The notes below the pieces were generated by a model. The model made no database searches and was not told where the DNA came from. It saw only the letters and a program-made list of their open reading frames with translations. From Gemmatimonadota bacterium (GTDB taxonomy: Bacteria > Gemmatimonadota > Gemmatimonadetes > Gemmatimonadales > Gemmatimonadaceae), in contig PLCA01000005.1 in NCBI GenBank assembly GCA_003134685.1, positions 496,001 to 560,000 of the forward strand: a DNA stretch of 64,000 nucleotides, given 5' to 3'. Shown piece by piece: positions 35,767-45,790 of this stretch (positions within the stretch are counted from its first letter, which is position 1; each line of letters starts with the position of its first letter). A program made the translations under genes and the position numbers.

Positions 35767-37154
35767 CAATGCGGTTCGCGCACTTCTTTAGCGCAATTGC
35801 GCTCGCCGCGTGTCAGGGCGCGTCCAGCACTCCCTCTGCGGCGCAGTCAGCAAAGATCGAGACAACGACCAGCGCGGTGAGCGCTTCCCGCCGCACTGCA
35901 ATCACGGAGGCCGTGGCGCGTGTTGCGCCGTCGGTCGTCACCGTGCAGACGGAGGTCGTCGAGCGAGTTCCTGCTGACGTGTTCGAGCAGTTCTTTGGCG
36001 GCCGCTCGGGGCAGCGTGCCGCTGCCGGGCTCGGCTCCGGATTCATCGTGCGCTCTGACGGCGCGGTCGTGACCAACGCGCACGTCGTCGCGGGCGCGAC
36101 GCGCATTTCCGTGGCAATGAAGGACGGGACGAACTATCCAGCCCGCCTCATCGGAATCGACGAGACGAACGATCTGGCTGTCCTCAAGATCGATGCGAAG
36201 AATCTTCCCGTGGCGCCCCTCGGAACTTCGAGCAACCTGCTGATCGGCGAGTGGGCGATCGCGATCGGCAATCCCTATGGATTCATCCTCGCCAACTCGG
36301 AGCCCAGCGTCACCGTGGGCGTCGTGAGCGGCACCGGCCGGAATCTCGCGGCCCAGAGCGAGGGCGCGGGCGTGTACGTGGACATGATCCAAACGGACGC
36401 TTCGATCAATCCCGGGAACTCGGGTGGTCCGCTGGTCAACGCGGCCGGCGAAGTCATCGGGGTCAACAGCTCCATTTTTTCGCCGAGCGGCGGGTCGGTG
36501 GGGATCGGTTTCGCAATCCCGATCAATCGCGCGCGCCGGGTCACGGAGGACCTTCTCGCCCACGGTGTCATCCGACGCCCATGGATCGGGATCCAGCCGC
36601 AGCTCTCGCGCAGTCCGGCCACCGGCGGCTCCAACGCGGGCGTCGTCGTTGCGTCCGTCGTCCCGGGATCTCCGGCGGATCGCGCCGGGATTCGTCCGGG
36701 CGATCTGATGCTACGGTCGCAGAATCGCACGCTCCACAATCCATACGACTGGTATGCCGAGCTTCTGGAGCTCCGCGTTGGCGAGAGCGACTCGATCGTC
36801 GTCAAGCGCGGAGCGCGCGAGATTCCCATCAGCGTGGCGGTGGTGGATCTGCCGGACGTGAACGCTCCGCGAGTGACCGTTCTCCGCGAGATCGAGCTGA
36901 TCACGCTGACGCCTCCGATCCGAGCGCAGTATCAGCTCCAGAGCCGTCAGGGCGCGCTCGTGACCAGAGCGAGCGAGCGCGTGCAGCAACAGATTGGACT
37001 TCAATCCGGAGACGTGATCGTCCAGATCAACCGCACGCCGATCGCCAACGCTCAGGACGTGAATCGGATTCTCACGACCTTTGGACGCGGCGGGATCAGG
37101 ATGTACTTCGAGCGCGGCGGGCAGATCTACGCCACTGAATTCAGCCTGCAATAG
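35763..37154 (+). CDS. DegP/HtrA-like serine protease lipoprotein
   Basis: 463 residues. A lipoprotein signal ends in ALAAC (Cys17). The trypsin-like domain has the full triad: His in VVTNAHVV, Asp in ETNDLAVLKI, Ser in NPGNSGGPL. Two PDZ domains follow (GVVVASVVPGSPADRAGIRPGDL and a second around LQSGDVIVQINRTPI). It should handle misfolded proteins in the periplasm, tethered to a membrane. The ATG at 35763 overlaps the preceding stop (ATGA). Confidence 0.92.
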   Translation: MTMRFAHFFSAIALAACQGASSTPSAAQSAKIETTTSAVSASRRTAITEAVARVAPSVVTVQTEVVERVPADVFEQFFGGRSGQRAAAGLGSGFIVRSDGAVVTNAHVVAGATRISVAMKDGTNYPARLIGIDETNDLAVLKIDAKNLPVAPLGTSSNLLIGEWAIAIGNPYGFILANSEPSVTVGVVSGTGRNLAAQSEGAGVYVDMIQTDASINPGNSGGPLVNAAGEVIGVNSSIFSPSGGSVGIGFAIPINRARRVTEDLLAHGVIRRPWIGIQPQLSRSPATGGSNAGVVVASVVPGSPADRAGIRPGDLMLRSQNRTLHNPYDWYAELLELRVGESDSIVVKRGAREIPISVAVVDLPDVNAPRVTVLREIELITLTPPIRAQYQLQSRQGALVTRASERVQQQIGLQSGDVIVQINRTPIANAQDVNRILTTFGRGGIRMYFERGGQIYATEFSLQ

Positions 37155-38587
37155 TGCCAACCCACCGGTATAGCTCACCGCTAGCGCAACGATACGCCTC
37201 GCAAGCGATGCTGGAGCTCTGGTCGCCGGCTACGCGTCATGGCCTCTGGCGGCGTCTCTGGCTGGCGCTGGCGGAGGCGGAGCGCGAGCTGGGCGTCGCG
37301 ATTCCGGAGGAAGCGATCCGGCAGATGCACGCCAATCTCGACAAGATCGACTTCGACGCGGTGGCCGCCTACGAGAAGCGCTTCCGGCACGACGTGATGG
37401 CGCACGTCTACGCGTTCGGCGACGTCGCACCCGCGGCCAAGCCGTTCATTCATCTTGGGGCGACAAGCGCGTATGTAACCGATAACGCTGATCTGATCCT
37501 GATGCGGCGGGGACTCGATCTTCTCCGTGGTCGCGTGATCGATGTGCTGCGCTCGCTAACGGCTTTCGCCGAACAGTGGCGCGATCAGCCTACTCTGGGC
37601 TACACGCATCTCCAGCCAGCTCAGCTGACTACCGTCGGAAAAAGAGCGACGCTCTGGATGCAGGACCTCGTTCTCGACATCGCGGACATCGACTACCGGC
37701 GGCGGACGCTTCCGTTCCGCGGCGTGAAGGGAACGACGGGAACGCAGGCCAGCTTCCTCGAGCTGTTCGGGGGAGATCACGAGAAGGTTCGCCGTCTCGA
37801 CCAACTCGTGACGGAGAGGGTGTCGTTCCCCGCTTCGCTGGCGGTTACCGGGCAGACTTACACGCGAAAGCTCGACGCATTCGTGCTGTCGGTCGTGGCG
37901 GGAGTTGCCGCCAGCGCGGCAAAGTTCAGCGGCGACATTCGCATGCTTCAGTCCTTCGGCGAGATGGAGGAGCCATTCGAGAGCGAGCAGGTGGGCTCGT
38001 CGGCAATGGCGTACAAGCGAAATCCCATGCGCGCGGAGCGGATCGCGTCGTTGGCTCGCTTCGTCAACTCCCTCGAGGGGAACGCGAATGCGACGCACGC
38101 CGTTCAGTACTTCGAGCGAACGCTGGATGACAGCGCCAACCGTCGCCTCGTGATTCCCGAAATGTTCCTGGCTACTGACGCGATACTACTGTTGATGGCC
38201 AACATCTCCCGCGGCCTCGAGGTTCACCCCGCGGTGATCGCACGGCGAGTAGCGGCCGAGCTTCCATTCATGGCGACGGAGGAGCTGATAGTGCGCGCCG
38301 TGCGTGCCGGAGGCGACAGGCAGGTCGCGCACGAGGTGATCAGGAAACACAGTCAGGCCGCTGCCCGCGCGCTCAAGGATGGCGCCGAGTCCAACGATCT
38401 GCTGGACCGGCTTTCGAAAGACAAATCCTTCGGGGTGAAGCTCAAGGATCTGGAAGGCGCGATCGACCCCAAACGGTTCGTTGGGCGAGCGCCCGAGCAG
38501 GTCGACGAGTTCCTGCGCGACGTGATGACGCCACTTTTCGCCGGCGAAACCGCGAGGCCCACTCGACCTGATGAGCTGAGGGTCTGA
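37154..38587 (+). CDS. purB: Adenylosuccinate lyase
   Basis: 477 residues. [17 protein letters not shown] near 95-110, [14 protein letters not shown], and the fumarase-superfamily signature [15 protein letters not shown] are all present. It catalyses two steps: SAICAR to AICAR and adenylosuccinate to AMP. Start GTG at 37154 shares one base with the previous TAG. It is the first purine gene of the run. Confidence 0.96.
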   Translation: MPTHRYSSPLAQRYASQAMLELWSPATRHGLWRRLWLALAEAERELGVAIPEEAIRQMHANLDKIDFDAVAAYEKRFRHDVMAHVYAFGDVAPAAKPFIHLGATSAYVTDNADLILMRRGLDLLRGRVIDVLRSLTAFAEQWRDQPTLGYTHLQPAQLTTVGKRATLWMQDLVLDIADIDYRRRTLPFRGVKGTTGTQASFLELFGGDHEKVRRLDQLVTERVSFPASLAVTGQTYTRKLDAFVLSVVAGVAASAAKFSGDIRMLQSFGEMEEPFESEQVGSSAMAYKRNPMRAERIASLARFVNSLEGNANATHAVQYFERTLDDSANRRLVIPEMFLATDAILLLMANISRGLEVHPAVIARRVAAELPFMATEELIVRAVRAGGDRQVAHEVIRKHSQAAARALKDGAESNDLLDRLSKDKSFGVKLKDLEGAIDPKRFVGRAPEQVDEFLRDVMTPLFAGETARPTRPDELRV

Positions 38588-39528
38588 TGCTGATGCAGGC
38601 GAGCTCTCTTCCGCTCAAGCCGTTCCGCCGCGGCAAGGTGCGCGACGTCTACGAGGTCGACGCTGACCGGCTCCTTCTCGTGGCGACCGATCGCGTCAGC
38701 GCCTTCGACGTCGTGATGGACGAGACCATCCCTCGCAAGGGCGCCGTCCTCACCCAGATCACGGCGTGGTGGCTGCGCCAGCTCGAGGACAAGGTCAAGC
38801 ACCACATGCTGTCGGCGAATACAGCTGAGATCGTTCGGGAAGTTCCTCAGCTCCGCGAACACGAGCAGGAGCTCGAGGGTCGCGCGATGCTTTGCCGGCG
38901 CACGACGGTTTTCCCCGTAGAGTGCGTCGTGCGCGGCTATCTCTCGGGCTCAGCCTGGAAGGAATACCGCGAACGCGGCACGTTGGCCGGCGAGGCGCTG
39001 GGCAAGGGGCTGCGCGAATCCGATCGCCTCGATCCTCCGATCTTCAGTCCCGCGACGAAAGCCGACGAGGGGCACGACGAGAACATCACCGTTGACCGCA
39101 TGCGGACGCTCATCGGCGACTCATGGGCGGGTGAGCTGGAAAGACTTTCGCGCGAGATCTACGAAGCCGGCCGAGCGATTGCGGCCCGGCGCGGGATCAT
39201 CATTGCGGACACGAAATTCGAGTTTGGGCGCGCCAGGAGCACTGGGGGCCAGGGGGTCGAGAAGGTTATATTGGTGGATGAAGTGCTCACACCCGACAGC
39301 TCACGCTTCTGGCCGGCCGACAGCTACGAGCCGGGCCACGGGCAGCCCAGCTTCGACAAGCAACCGCTTCGCGACTATCTGGACGCGGAGAAGCGCGCCG
39401 GACGATGGGACGGGAACTATCCTCCGCCGCGGCTTCCGAAAGACGTGATTGAAGCCACGAGCGAGCGCTACCTCGACATTTTCCGTCGCTTGACCGGACA
39501 CTCACTCGACCCCAACGGCTCACATTGA
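38587..39528 (+). CDS. purC: SAICAR synthetase (phosphoribosylaminoimidazole-succinocarboxamide synthase)
   Basis: 313 residues, of the longer class. [43 protein letters not shown], and [10 protein letters not shown] with [12 protein letters not shown] are diagnostic. It joins aspartate to CAIR, upstream of PurB in the path. Its ATG shares one base with the purB TGA (TGATG), preceded by GAGGG. Confidence 0.97.
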   Translation: MLMQASSLPLKPFRRGKVRDVYEVDADRLLLVATDRVSAFDVVMDETIPRKGAVLTQITAWWLRQLEDKVKHHMLSANTAEIVREVPQLREHEQELEGRAMLCRRTTVFPVECVVRGYLSGSAWKEYRERGTLAGEALGKGLRESDRLDPPIFSPATKADEGHDENITVDRMRTLIGDSWAGELERLSREIYEAGRAIAARRGIIIADTKFEFGRARSTGGQGVEKVILVDEVLTPDSSRFWPADSYEPGHGQPSFDKQPLRDYLDAEKRAGRWDGNYPPPRLPKDVIEATSERYLDIFRRLTGHSLDPNGSH

Positions 39529-40175
39529 ACTTCGCGCGCGAAGGGCTCCTCTTCATTGCGATCGCCGCTGTCGTCGCCGCCGGCGGCTTCGGTTTCGCAA
39601 TCAGCCGGCGCTCTTGGGGACTCTGGCTTGCCGCATTCGTTCTGCTCCTTCTGGCCCTGTGGGTCGCTTACTTCTTCCGTGATCCCGAGCGAACAGGAGA
39701 CCGCGGCCCCTCGCTCGTCGTCGCGCCCGCGGACGGCAAGCTGATCATGATCACCGATGTCGACGAGCCGACCTTCATTGGGGGCCGCGCAGTCCGGCTG
39801 TCAATCTTCATGAACGTCTTCAACGTGCACGTGAACCGGTACCCGGTCGATGGCGTCGTCAAATACATCCTCTACAACAAGGGCAAGTTCTTCAACGCCG
39901 CGGCGGAGAAGTCAAGCCTCGAGAACGAGCAGATGTCGGTCGGGGTCGAGACGGGCAGGTACCGCGTGCTGGTAAGGCAGATCGCGGGACTCATTGCGCG
40001 CCGGATTGTCACCTACAGCAAACTCGGTGAGAAGGTGAAGCAGGGCGACCGGATGGGAATCATCAGGTTCGGCTCGAGAGTGGATGTCTTCCTTCCTGTC
40101 GGCTCAACCGTCCGGGCGAAGCTGGGCGATGCCACGACCGCGGGTGTGACGATTCTCGGGGATCTGCCGAAATGA
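39525..40175 (+). CDS. psd: Phosphatidylserine decarboxylase proenzyme
   Basis: 216 residues, the short type. After an N-terminal hydrophobic pair of helices (about 5-50), [16 protein letters not shown] and the C-terminal [11 protein letters not shown] appear; the Gly-Ser bond there is the expected self-cleavage site that makes the pyruvoyl cofactor. It forms phosphatidylethanolamine. A TTG start overlaps the purC stop (TTGA). It and pssA stand inside the purine run. Confidence 0.94.
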   Translation: MNFAREGLLFIAIAAVVAAGGFGFAISRRSWGLWLAAFVLLLLALWVAYFFRDPERTGDRGPSLVVAPADGKLIMITDVDEPTFIGGRAVRLSIFMNVFNVHVNRYPVDGVVKYILYNKGKFFNAAAEKSSLENEQMSVGVETGRYRVLVRQIAGLIARRIVTYSKLGEKVKQGDRMGIIRFGSRVDVFLPVGSTVRAKLGDATTAGVTILGDLPK

Positions 40176-41149
40176 TGCTCGCGCCCGATCACTCGAAACG
40201 CGAACGCCTGAGGGGAGACACCGATCGGCCTCGCAACCGCGGTGTGATCATTCTTCCGAACGGATTCACGCTGATGAGTCTGTTCTTCGGAATGTTTGCG
40301 ATCGTGGCCGCCTCGCGGAGCGAGTTCGATACCGCTGGCCTTTACGTGGTGTTTGCCGGCATCTGCGATGCGCTCGATGGCCGGGTCGCGCGCGCGACCG
40401 GAACGGGATCGCGTTTCGGATCGGAGCTCGACTCTCTTGTCGATGCGATAGCGTTCGGACTCGCGCCGGCAATGATCATGTACTTTGCCGTCCTCACGCG
40501 AAGCGGCTGGGACTGGATCTTCGCCTTCCTCTTTACTGCTTGCGCGGTGATCAGGCTCGCGCGCTTCAACGTGGAACAAGCGGGCCGCGACAAGAAATAC
40601 TTCCACGGTCTTCCAAGCCCGGCTGCCGGAATCACGCTCGCGACCTATTACTGGTTCAGCCAGACGCCACTGTACAACGAGACAATCCTGGGAGACCTCA
40701 ACTGGACGACCGGACTGCGCGGATTGATGCTGCTGCTGGCGTTCCTCATGATCAGCAATGTGTCGTACCCCGCCGTGCCGACGATTGGATTCAAAAAGAT
40801 CAGCGAGATACTCGGCACGCTGGTCGTCATCACCACTTTTATCGGTGTTTTGTTCCTGAGGAAGGAGTTCTACTTCCCCGCGCTCATCGGCTACGTGCTG
40901 TACGGTCTGGCCAAGACCGTGATCTTCGGGCTAATGGACAGGCGTCCGCGCGGTGACTCGCCAGTGATCGACGACGACGACGAGCCCTTGCTGCTCACGG
41001 CGGCGGGAGTCGTGGATACGGGCGAAGCCGTTCGTCAGCGATCGCACCGCCGGAAGAGAAGACGACGCCCGCCCGGCCCCGGTGAATCACCGAGGGGCGG
41101 ACCAGGAGATTTCTCACCGCCGTCCGGTCCGAGCGGAGGCGCGCCCTGA
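40172..41149 (+). CDS. pssA: CDP-diacylglycerol-serine O-phosphatidyltransferase
   Basis: 325 residues. The CDP-alcohol motif DG-x2-AR-x8-G-x3-D-x3-D reads D-A-L-DGRVARATGTGSRFGSELDSLVD (about residues 67-92), and there are about seven hydrophobic helices up to residue 250. The last 70 residues form an Arg-rich and then Gly/Pro/Ser-rich tail that is unusual for the family and probably disordered in the cytoplasm. It makes phosphatidylserine, the substrate of Psd encoded just upstream. ATG at 40172 overlaps psd. Confidence 0.94.
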   Translation: MMLAPDHSKRERLRGDTDRPRNRGVIILPNGFTLMSLFFGMFAIVAASRSEFDTAGLYVVFAGICDALDGRVARATGTGSRFGSELDSLVDAIAFGLAPAMIMYFAVLTRSGWDWIFAFLFTACAVIRLARFNVEQAGRDKKYFHGLPSPAAGITLATYYWFSQTPLYNETILGDLNWTTGLRGLMLLLAFLMISNVSYPAVPTIGFKKISEILGTLVVITTFIGVLFLRKEFYFPALIGYVLYGLAKTVIFGLMDRRPRGDSPVIDDDDEPLLLTAAGVVDTGEAVRQRSHRRKRRRRPPGPGESPRGGPGDFSPPSGPSGGAP

Positions 41150-41406
41150 TGTCCAAATTCCGCATCGCGGTTCACATCACTCCGCGCAAAGGCCTGCTCG
41201 ATCCGCAGGGGAACGCCGTGAGGGACGCGCTGCGCACGCTCGGCTTCAACTCGGTGAAAGACGTTCACGTCGGGCGCTACATCATCGTCGAGACCGACGC
41301 CTACGATGCGCTCACCGCGGAAGACGCGGTCAGCGACATGTGCGCCAAGCTCCTGGCGAATCCGGTGACGGAAGATTTCGAGATCGAATCGGCGGTTCCT
41401 GCATGA
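41149..41406 (+). CDS. purS: FGAM synthetase subunit PurS
   Basis: 85 residues with FRIAVHITPRKGLLDPQGNAV, the GFNSVKDVHVGRYI motif, and the end of the PurS fold. It bridges PurQ and PurL in the three-part FGAM synthetase. Start follows GGAGG in the pssA tail and shares one base with its stop; the end overlaps purQ (ATGA). Confidence 0.96.
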   Translation: MSKFRIAVHITPRKGLLDPQGNAVRDALRTLGFNSVKDVHVGRYIIVETDAYDALTAEDAVSDMCAKLLANPVTEDFEIESAVPA

Positions 41407-42095
41407 AGTTCGGCATCGTCACTTTCCCCGGGTCCAACTGCGACTATGACGCGTTCCAGGCCGTCACCGATATCCTGGGTGAAGAAGCGACGTACCTCTG
41501 GCACAAGGATCACGACCTTCAGGGTTCGGACGTGATCATCCTGCCCGGCGGTTTCAGCTATGGTGATTATCTCCGCGCCGGCGCGATCGCCCGCTTCAGC
41601 CCGATCATGCGGGAAGTGGCCGCGCACGCGAAGGCCGGCGGTCCCGTGCTCGGGATCTGCAACGGCTTCCAGATCGCGTGCGAGGCCGGCTTGCTCCCGG
41701 GCGCGCTGATGCGGAACTCGCACCTTCAGTTCGTCTCCGCCGAAGTAAGGGTTCGCGTCGAGAACAGCGACACCATGTTCACGAACCTTTACGATCGCGG
41801 GGAAATCCTACGCATGCCGGTGGCCCACGGAGACGGCCGTTACGTCGCGCCTCCCGGTGTTCTTGAAGAGCTCGAGGCAGAGGGACGGGTTGTCTTCAGA
41901 TATGCGGACGCCGACGGCGGAATCAACGCGGATGCCAACCCGAACGGATCTGAGCGCAACATCGCGGGAATCATCAGCGAGGCCGGAAACGTGCTCGGCA
42001 TGATGCCACATCCGGAGCGGGCCTGCAGTCCCCTGCTCGGCTCCAACGACGGGGTGCGACTGCTCGAGTCGATCCTCGCCAGAGTGGCCGCCTGA
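41403..42095 (+). CDS. purQ: FGAM synthetase glutaminase subunit PurQ
   Basis: 230 residues of a class I glutamine amidotransferase. FPGSNCDYD at the start, [14 protein letters not shown], the nucleophile Cys in GICNGFQ, and the HPE triad part in MMPHPERA are present. It releases ammonia for PurL. It overlaps purS and purL at its two ends. Confidence 0.97.
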   Translation: MKFGIVTFPGSNCDYDAFQAVTDILGEEATYLWHKDHDLQGSDVIILPGGFSYGDYLRAGAIARFSPIMREVAAHAKAGGPVLGICNGFQIACEAGLLPGALMRNSHLQFVSAEVRVRVENSDTMFTNLYDRGEILRMPVAHGDGRYVAPPGVLEELEAEGRVVFRYADADGGINADANPNGSERNIAGIISEAGNVLGMMPHPERACSPLLGSNDGVRLLESILARVAA

Positions 42096-44401
42096 TGTCC
42101 GACGTGAAACCACGGGCCGGGGATCCGGTGATCACTCCGGCGCTCATCGCGGAGCACGGCCTGACGAAGCTGGAATACGAGCGGCTGGTCGGAATGCTCG
42201 GTCGCTCGCCCACCTTTACCGAGCTCGGAATCGTCAGCGCCCTGTGGAGCGAGCACTGCTCATACAAGCATTCGCGGCCCATTCTGAAGACGCTGCCGAC
42301 CACTGCGCCGTACGTGCTGCAGGGTCCGGGCGAAAACGCAGGCGTGATATCGATCGGCGATGGCCTCGCGGTGGCGTTCAAGATCGAGTCACACAACCAT
42401 CCGTCCGCGGTTGAGCCGTACCAGGGAGCGGCGACAGGTGTCGGCGGAATTCTGCGCGATGTCTTCACTATGGGAGCGCGTCCGATCGCGATGCTCAACT
42501 CGCTCCGGTTTGGCTCCCTCGACGATTCGCGGGTGCGGTACCTCTTCTCCGGAGTCGTGAAGGGCATCGGCGACTACGGCAATTGCGTCGGAATTCCGAC
42601 AGTCGCCGGCGAGATCGTCTTCGATCCTGCATACGCGAACAACCCGCTGGTCAATGCGATGTGTGTCGGCCTCCTGCACGAGGAGGATCTCATTCGCGCC
42701 AAGGCCGAGGGCGTCGGCAATCCGATCATGGCCGTTGGGGCGCGCACCGGGCGTGACGGCATCCACGGGGCGTCTTTCGCATCCGAAGATCTTTCCGATG
42801 CGAGCGGCGCGAAGCGCCCTCGCATTCAGGTGGGAGATCCTTTTACCGAGAAGCTTCTGCTCGAGGCGAGCCTCGAGCTGATCAAGAGCGGACACATCGT
42901 GGCGATTCAGGACATGGGCGCCGCGGGCCTGACGTCGTCATCGGCGGAGATGGCAGAGCGCGGGGATGTCGGCGTGACGATTGACGTCACCAGGGTTCCG
43001 ACGCGCGAGAGTGGAATGTCGCCGTACGAGATCCTGCTCAGCGAGTCGCAGGAGCGGATGCTGGTCGTCGCGAAGAAAGGGCGCGAGGACGCCGTTCGCG
43101 ACATTCTCACCAGATGGGATCTCACGGCGGCGGTCATCGGCGAGGTCATCGCCGAGCCCGTCTACAGAGTCACCGAAGGTGACAGAGTCGTCGCCGAATT
43201 TCCGGGATCGAGGCTGGTGACCGATTGTCCGTCGTATTCGCCCGAGGCGCGCGAGTCGAGCGCGATCGCTGATTTGCGCGCGGCCGATCCGTTCTCCATC
43301 GCCGAACGCGCTGAAGAGAGAGATCCCGCCTGGACTCTCGAGCAGCTACTCTCGGCCCCCACGATCGCGAGCAAGGCGTGGGCGTACCGTCAATACGATT
43401 CCACCGTCCGGACCAATACCGTAATTGGCCCGGGCGGAGATGCCGCCGTTCTGCGAATTCGAGGGACGAACAAGGCCATCGCGGTGAAGACGGACTGCAA
43501 TGGGCGATACGTATATCTGGATCCGCGCGTGGGCGGACGCATCGCCGTCGCGGAAGCCGCGCGCAACGTTGCCTGCACCGGTGCGCGCCCGATGGCAATC
43601 ACCAACTGTCTCAACTTCGGAAATCCGACTCGCCCTGAAGTCTTCTTCCAGCTCAAGGAAGCCGTGGCAGGAATGGGAGAGGCGTGTCGCGCTCTCGGGA
43701 CCCCGGTCACTGGGGGAAATGTCTCTCTGTACAACGAGAGTCCGTCTGGCGCCGTGTATCCCACGCCGGTAATCGGAATGGTCGGCCTGATCGACGACCT
43801 GTCGCACATTACGCGCGCAACGTTTCAGAAGGATGGCGACACAATCCTGCTGCTCGGCGAGCTCGGCGGCGAGCTCGGGGGTAGCGAGTATCTCGCCACG
43901 ATTCACGGAAAGGTGATTGGCGCGCCACCAAGGTGCGACGTCGAGCGGGAAAGGGCGCTGATTGACGCGTTGCTCGGGGCGATTCGCGCCGGCGTGGTCA
44001 GCTCCGCACACGATTGCAGTGACGGCGGACTCGCGGTCGCGCTCGCGGAATGCTGCATTGCCAATCCGGAGCACGAGAGCGGGGCGGACATCGATCTATC
44101 GAGTCATTCGGCTCTCCAGGATCGCGCGATTCTGTTCGGCGAAAGCCAGGGACGCGTAGTCGTATCGAGCCCGGCTCCCGAGCGCGTGCTTGCAATCGCC
44201 GCAAAGGCGGGAGTTCCCTGCGCGCAGATCGGAAGAGTGGCCCTCGAATCGGACACGCTCGCCATCAAGCTGCCGAAGAGATCGCTGCGGAGCCCCCTCT
44301 CACGCCTGCGTCGCGCCTATCACGAGACCATTCCGAAAATCATGGCGCGCACGCCGGAGCATTCGACGTTCGACGAGTTGGCCCCCGTGGCGGCCCACTG
44401 A
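42095..44401 (+). CDS. purL: FGAM synthetase large subunit PurL
   Basis: 768 residues, the small-type PurL that works with PurS and Pur[12 protein letters not shown] near 50, [49 protein letters not shown], and the second-half [12 protein letters not shown] and [13 protein letters not shown] motifs are seen. It forms FGAM from FGAR with ATP. It joins purF downstream by one base gap. Confidence 0.97.
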   Translation: MSDVKPRAGDPVITPALIAEHGLTKLEYERLVGMLGRSPTFTELGIVSALWSEHCSYKHSRPILKTLPTTAPYVLQGPGENAGVISIGDGLAVAFKIESHNHPSAVEPYQGAATGVGGILRDVFTMGARPIAMLNSLRFGSLDDSRVRYLFSGVVKGIGDYGNCVGIPTVAGEIVFDPAYANNPLVNAMCVGLLHEEDLIRAKAEGVGNPIMAVGARTGRDGIHGASFASEDLSDASGAKRPRIQVGDPFTEKLLLEASLELIKSGHIVAIQDMGAAGLTSSSAEMAERGDVGVTIDVTRVPTRESGMSPYEILLSESQERMLVVAKKGREDAVRDILTRWDLTAAVIGEVIAEPVYRVTEGDRVVAEFPGSRLVTDCPSYSPEARESSAIADLRAADPFSIAERAEERDPAWTLEQLLSAPTIASKAWAYRQYDSTVRTNTVIGPGGDAAVLRIRGTNKAIAVKTDCNGRYVYLDPRVGGRIAVAEAARNVACTGARPMAITNCLNFGNPTRPEVFFQLKEAVAGMGEACRALGTPVTGGNVSLYNESPSGAVYPTPVIGMVGLIDDLSHITRATFQKDGDTILLLGELGGELGGSEYLATIHGKVIGAPPRCDVERERALIDALLGAIRAGVVSSAHDCSDGGLAVALAECCIANPEHESGADIDLSSHSALQDRAILFGESQGRVVVSSPAPERVLAIAAKAGVPCAQIGRVALESDTLAIKLPKRSLRSPLSRLRRAYHETIPKIMARTPEHSTFDELAPVAAH

Positions 44402-44402
44402 T

Positions 44403-45785
44403 ATGTGCGGAATCTTCGGGATCTACGGTGCCGAGAACGCGGCGGCGATGGCTCATCTCGGCCTGTATTCGCTTCAGCATCGCGGTCAGGAATCCTCGGG
44501 CATCGTTGCCGTCGATCGTGAGAAGGGCGCGAGAGCCATAAAAAGAATGGGTCTCGTATCAGACGCGTTCGCCGTGCCGGACGTCCAGGCATTGCCCGGA
44601 ACCATCGCGATCGGCCACACGCGCTACAGCACGGCCGGCTCTTCCACCATCGAGAATGCCCAGCCTATGCTGGCGAGGTTTCGCGACGGGCACATCGGCC
44701 TCGCCCACAATGGGAACCTGACGAACGCCAGCGAGCTCCGCCGAGAGCTCGAGGACGCCGGCTCGATCTTCACCACGACGATGGATTCCGAGGTGCTCGT
44801 GCACAGAATGGCGAGGTCGTCATCAGTCAAGCCAGAGCATAGGCTCGCCGATGCCCTGAAGGGCGTGGAAGGAGCCTACTGTCTCACGGTCGTCGTTGGA
44901 AACACGCTGCTGGCGGCGCGCGATCCGCGCGGGTGGCGGCCCCTGGTGATGGGCAAGCTCGGCGACGCCACGGTCTTCGCGTCGGAAAGCTGCGCTCTCG
45001 ATCTCCTTGGCGCTACGCTCGAGCGTGAGGTCGAGCGCGGCGAGATCATCGCCATCGATGAGAGCGGGATGCGCTCCATCTTCCCTCTCGAGAAGATGGA
45101 CTCCAAAAAGTGCGTCTTCGAGTACGTCTACTTCTCGCGTCCCGACAGCCAGGTATTTGGCGGCTCGGTGGACAGGGCGCGGCGAGAGCTTGGTCGCCGC
45201 CTGGCGCGCGACTTCCCCGCCCCGACGGCGGATCTCGTCTTCAGCGTTCCGGATTCGTCCAACTCGGCCGCGCTCGGTTTCGCCGAAGAGTCGGGACTTC
45301 CGCTCGAGCTGGCGCTGATTCGAAATCACTACGTCGGGCGGACGTTCCTTCAGCCGACTCAGGCCGGGCGCGACGCGAAGGTGAAAGTGAAGTACAACGC
45401 GGTTCGCGAAGTGTTGCGTGGCAAAAGCGTTGTGATGGTGGACGACTCCATCGTTCGCGGCACGACCACGCGAGGACTCGTGAACATGGTACGTGCTGCT
45501 GGCGCGCGTGAAGTGCATCTCCGAGTCAGCTCGTCGCCGGTCACCGGGCCATGCTACTACGGCATCGATACGCCGACCCGCGAGGAGCTGATCGCGGCCA
45601 ACATGAGCATCGACGAGATCACGACCGCGGTGGGCGCCGATACCCTCGGATACCTGACACTCGACGGGATGCTCGAATCGGTGCCTGGTGGCCCATCGGG
45701 ATTCTGTCATGCCTGCTTCTCCGGCGACTATCCAACGCCACCACCTGCCGACCCGGAGAAGCTCCGCTTCGGCTGTGGCTGCTGA
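44403..45785 (+). CDS. purF: Amidophosphoribosyltransferase (Fe-S type)
   Basis: 460 residues. Cys2 directly follows the start Met (MCGIFGIYG), so no propeptide is needed. LYSLQHRGQESSG, the PRPP motif VVMVDDSIVRGTTT, and the four-cysteine set expected for the 4Fe-4S cluster (KKCVFEYVYFSR, GPCYYGID, FCHACFSGDYPT) are present, as in the B. subtilis type. It makes phosphoribosylamine, the first step of purine synthesis. The C-terminus ends in an extra Cys-Gly-Cys. A longer in-frame reading into purL is not used. Confidence 0.97.
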   Translation: MCGIFGIYGAENAAAMAHLGLYSLQHRGQESSGIVAVDREKGARAIKRMGLVSDAFAVPDVQALPGTIAIGHTRYSTAGSSTIENAQPMLARFRDGHIGLAHNGNLTNASELRRELEDAGSIFTTTMDSEVLVHRMARSSSVKPEHRLADALKGVEGAYCLTVVVGNTLLAARDPRGWRPLVMGKLGDATVFASESCALDLLGATLEREVERGEIIAIDESGMRSIFPLEKMDSKKCVFEYVYFSRPDSQVFGGSVDRARRELGRRLARDFPAPTADLVFSVPDSSNSAALGFAEESGLPLELALIRNHYVGRTFLQPTQAGRDAKVKVKYNAVREVLRGKSVVMVDDSIVRGTTTRGLVNMVRAAGAREVHLRVSSSPVTGPCYYGIDTPTREELIAANMSIDEITTAVGADTLGYLTLDGMLESVPGGPSGFCHACFSGDYPTPPPADPEKLRFGCGC

Positions 45786-45790
45786 CGCCA

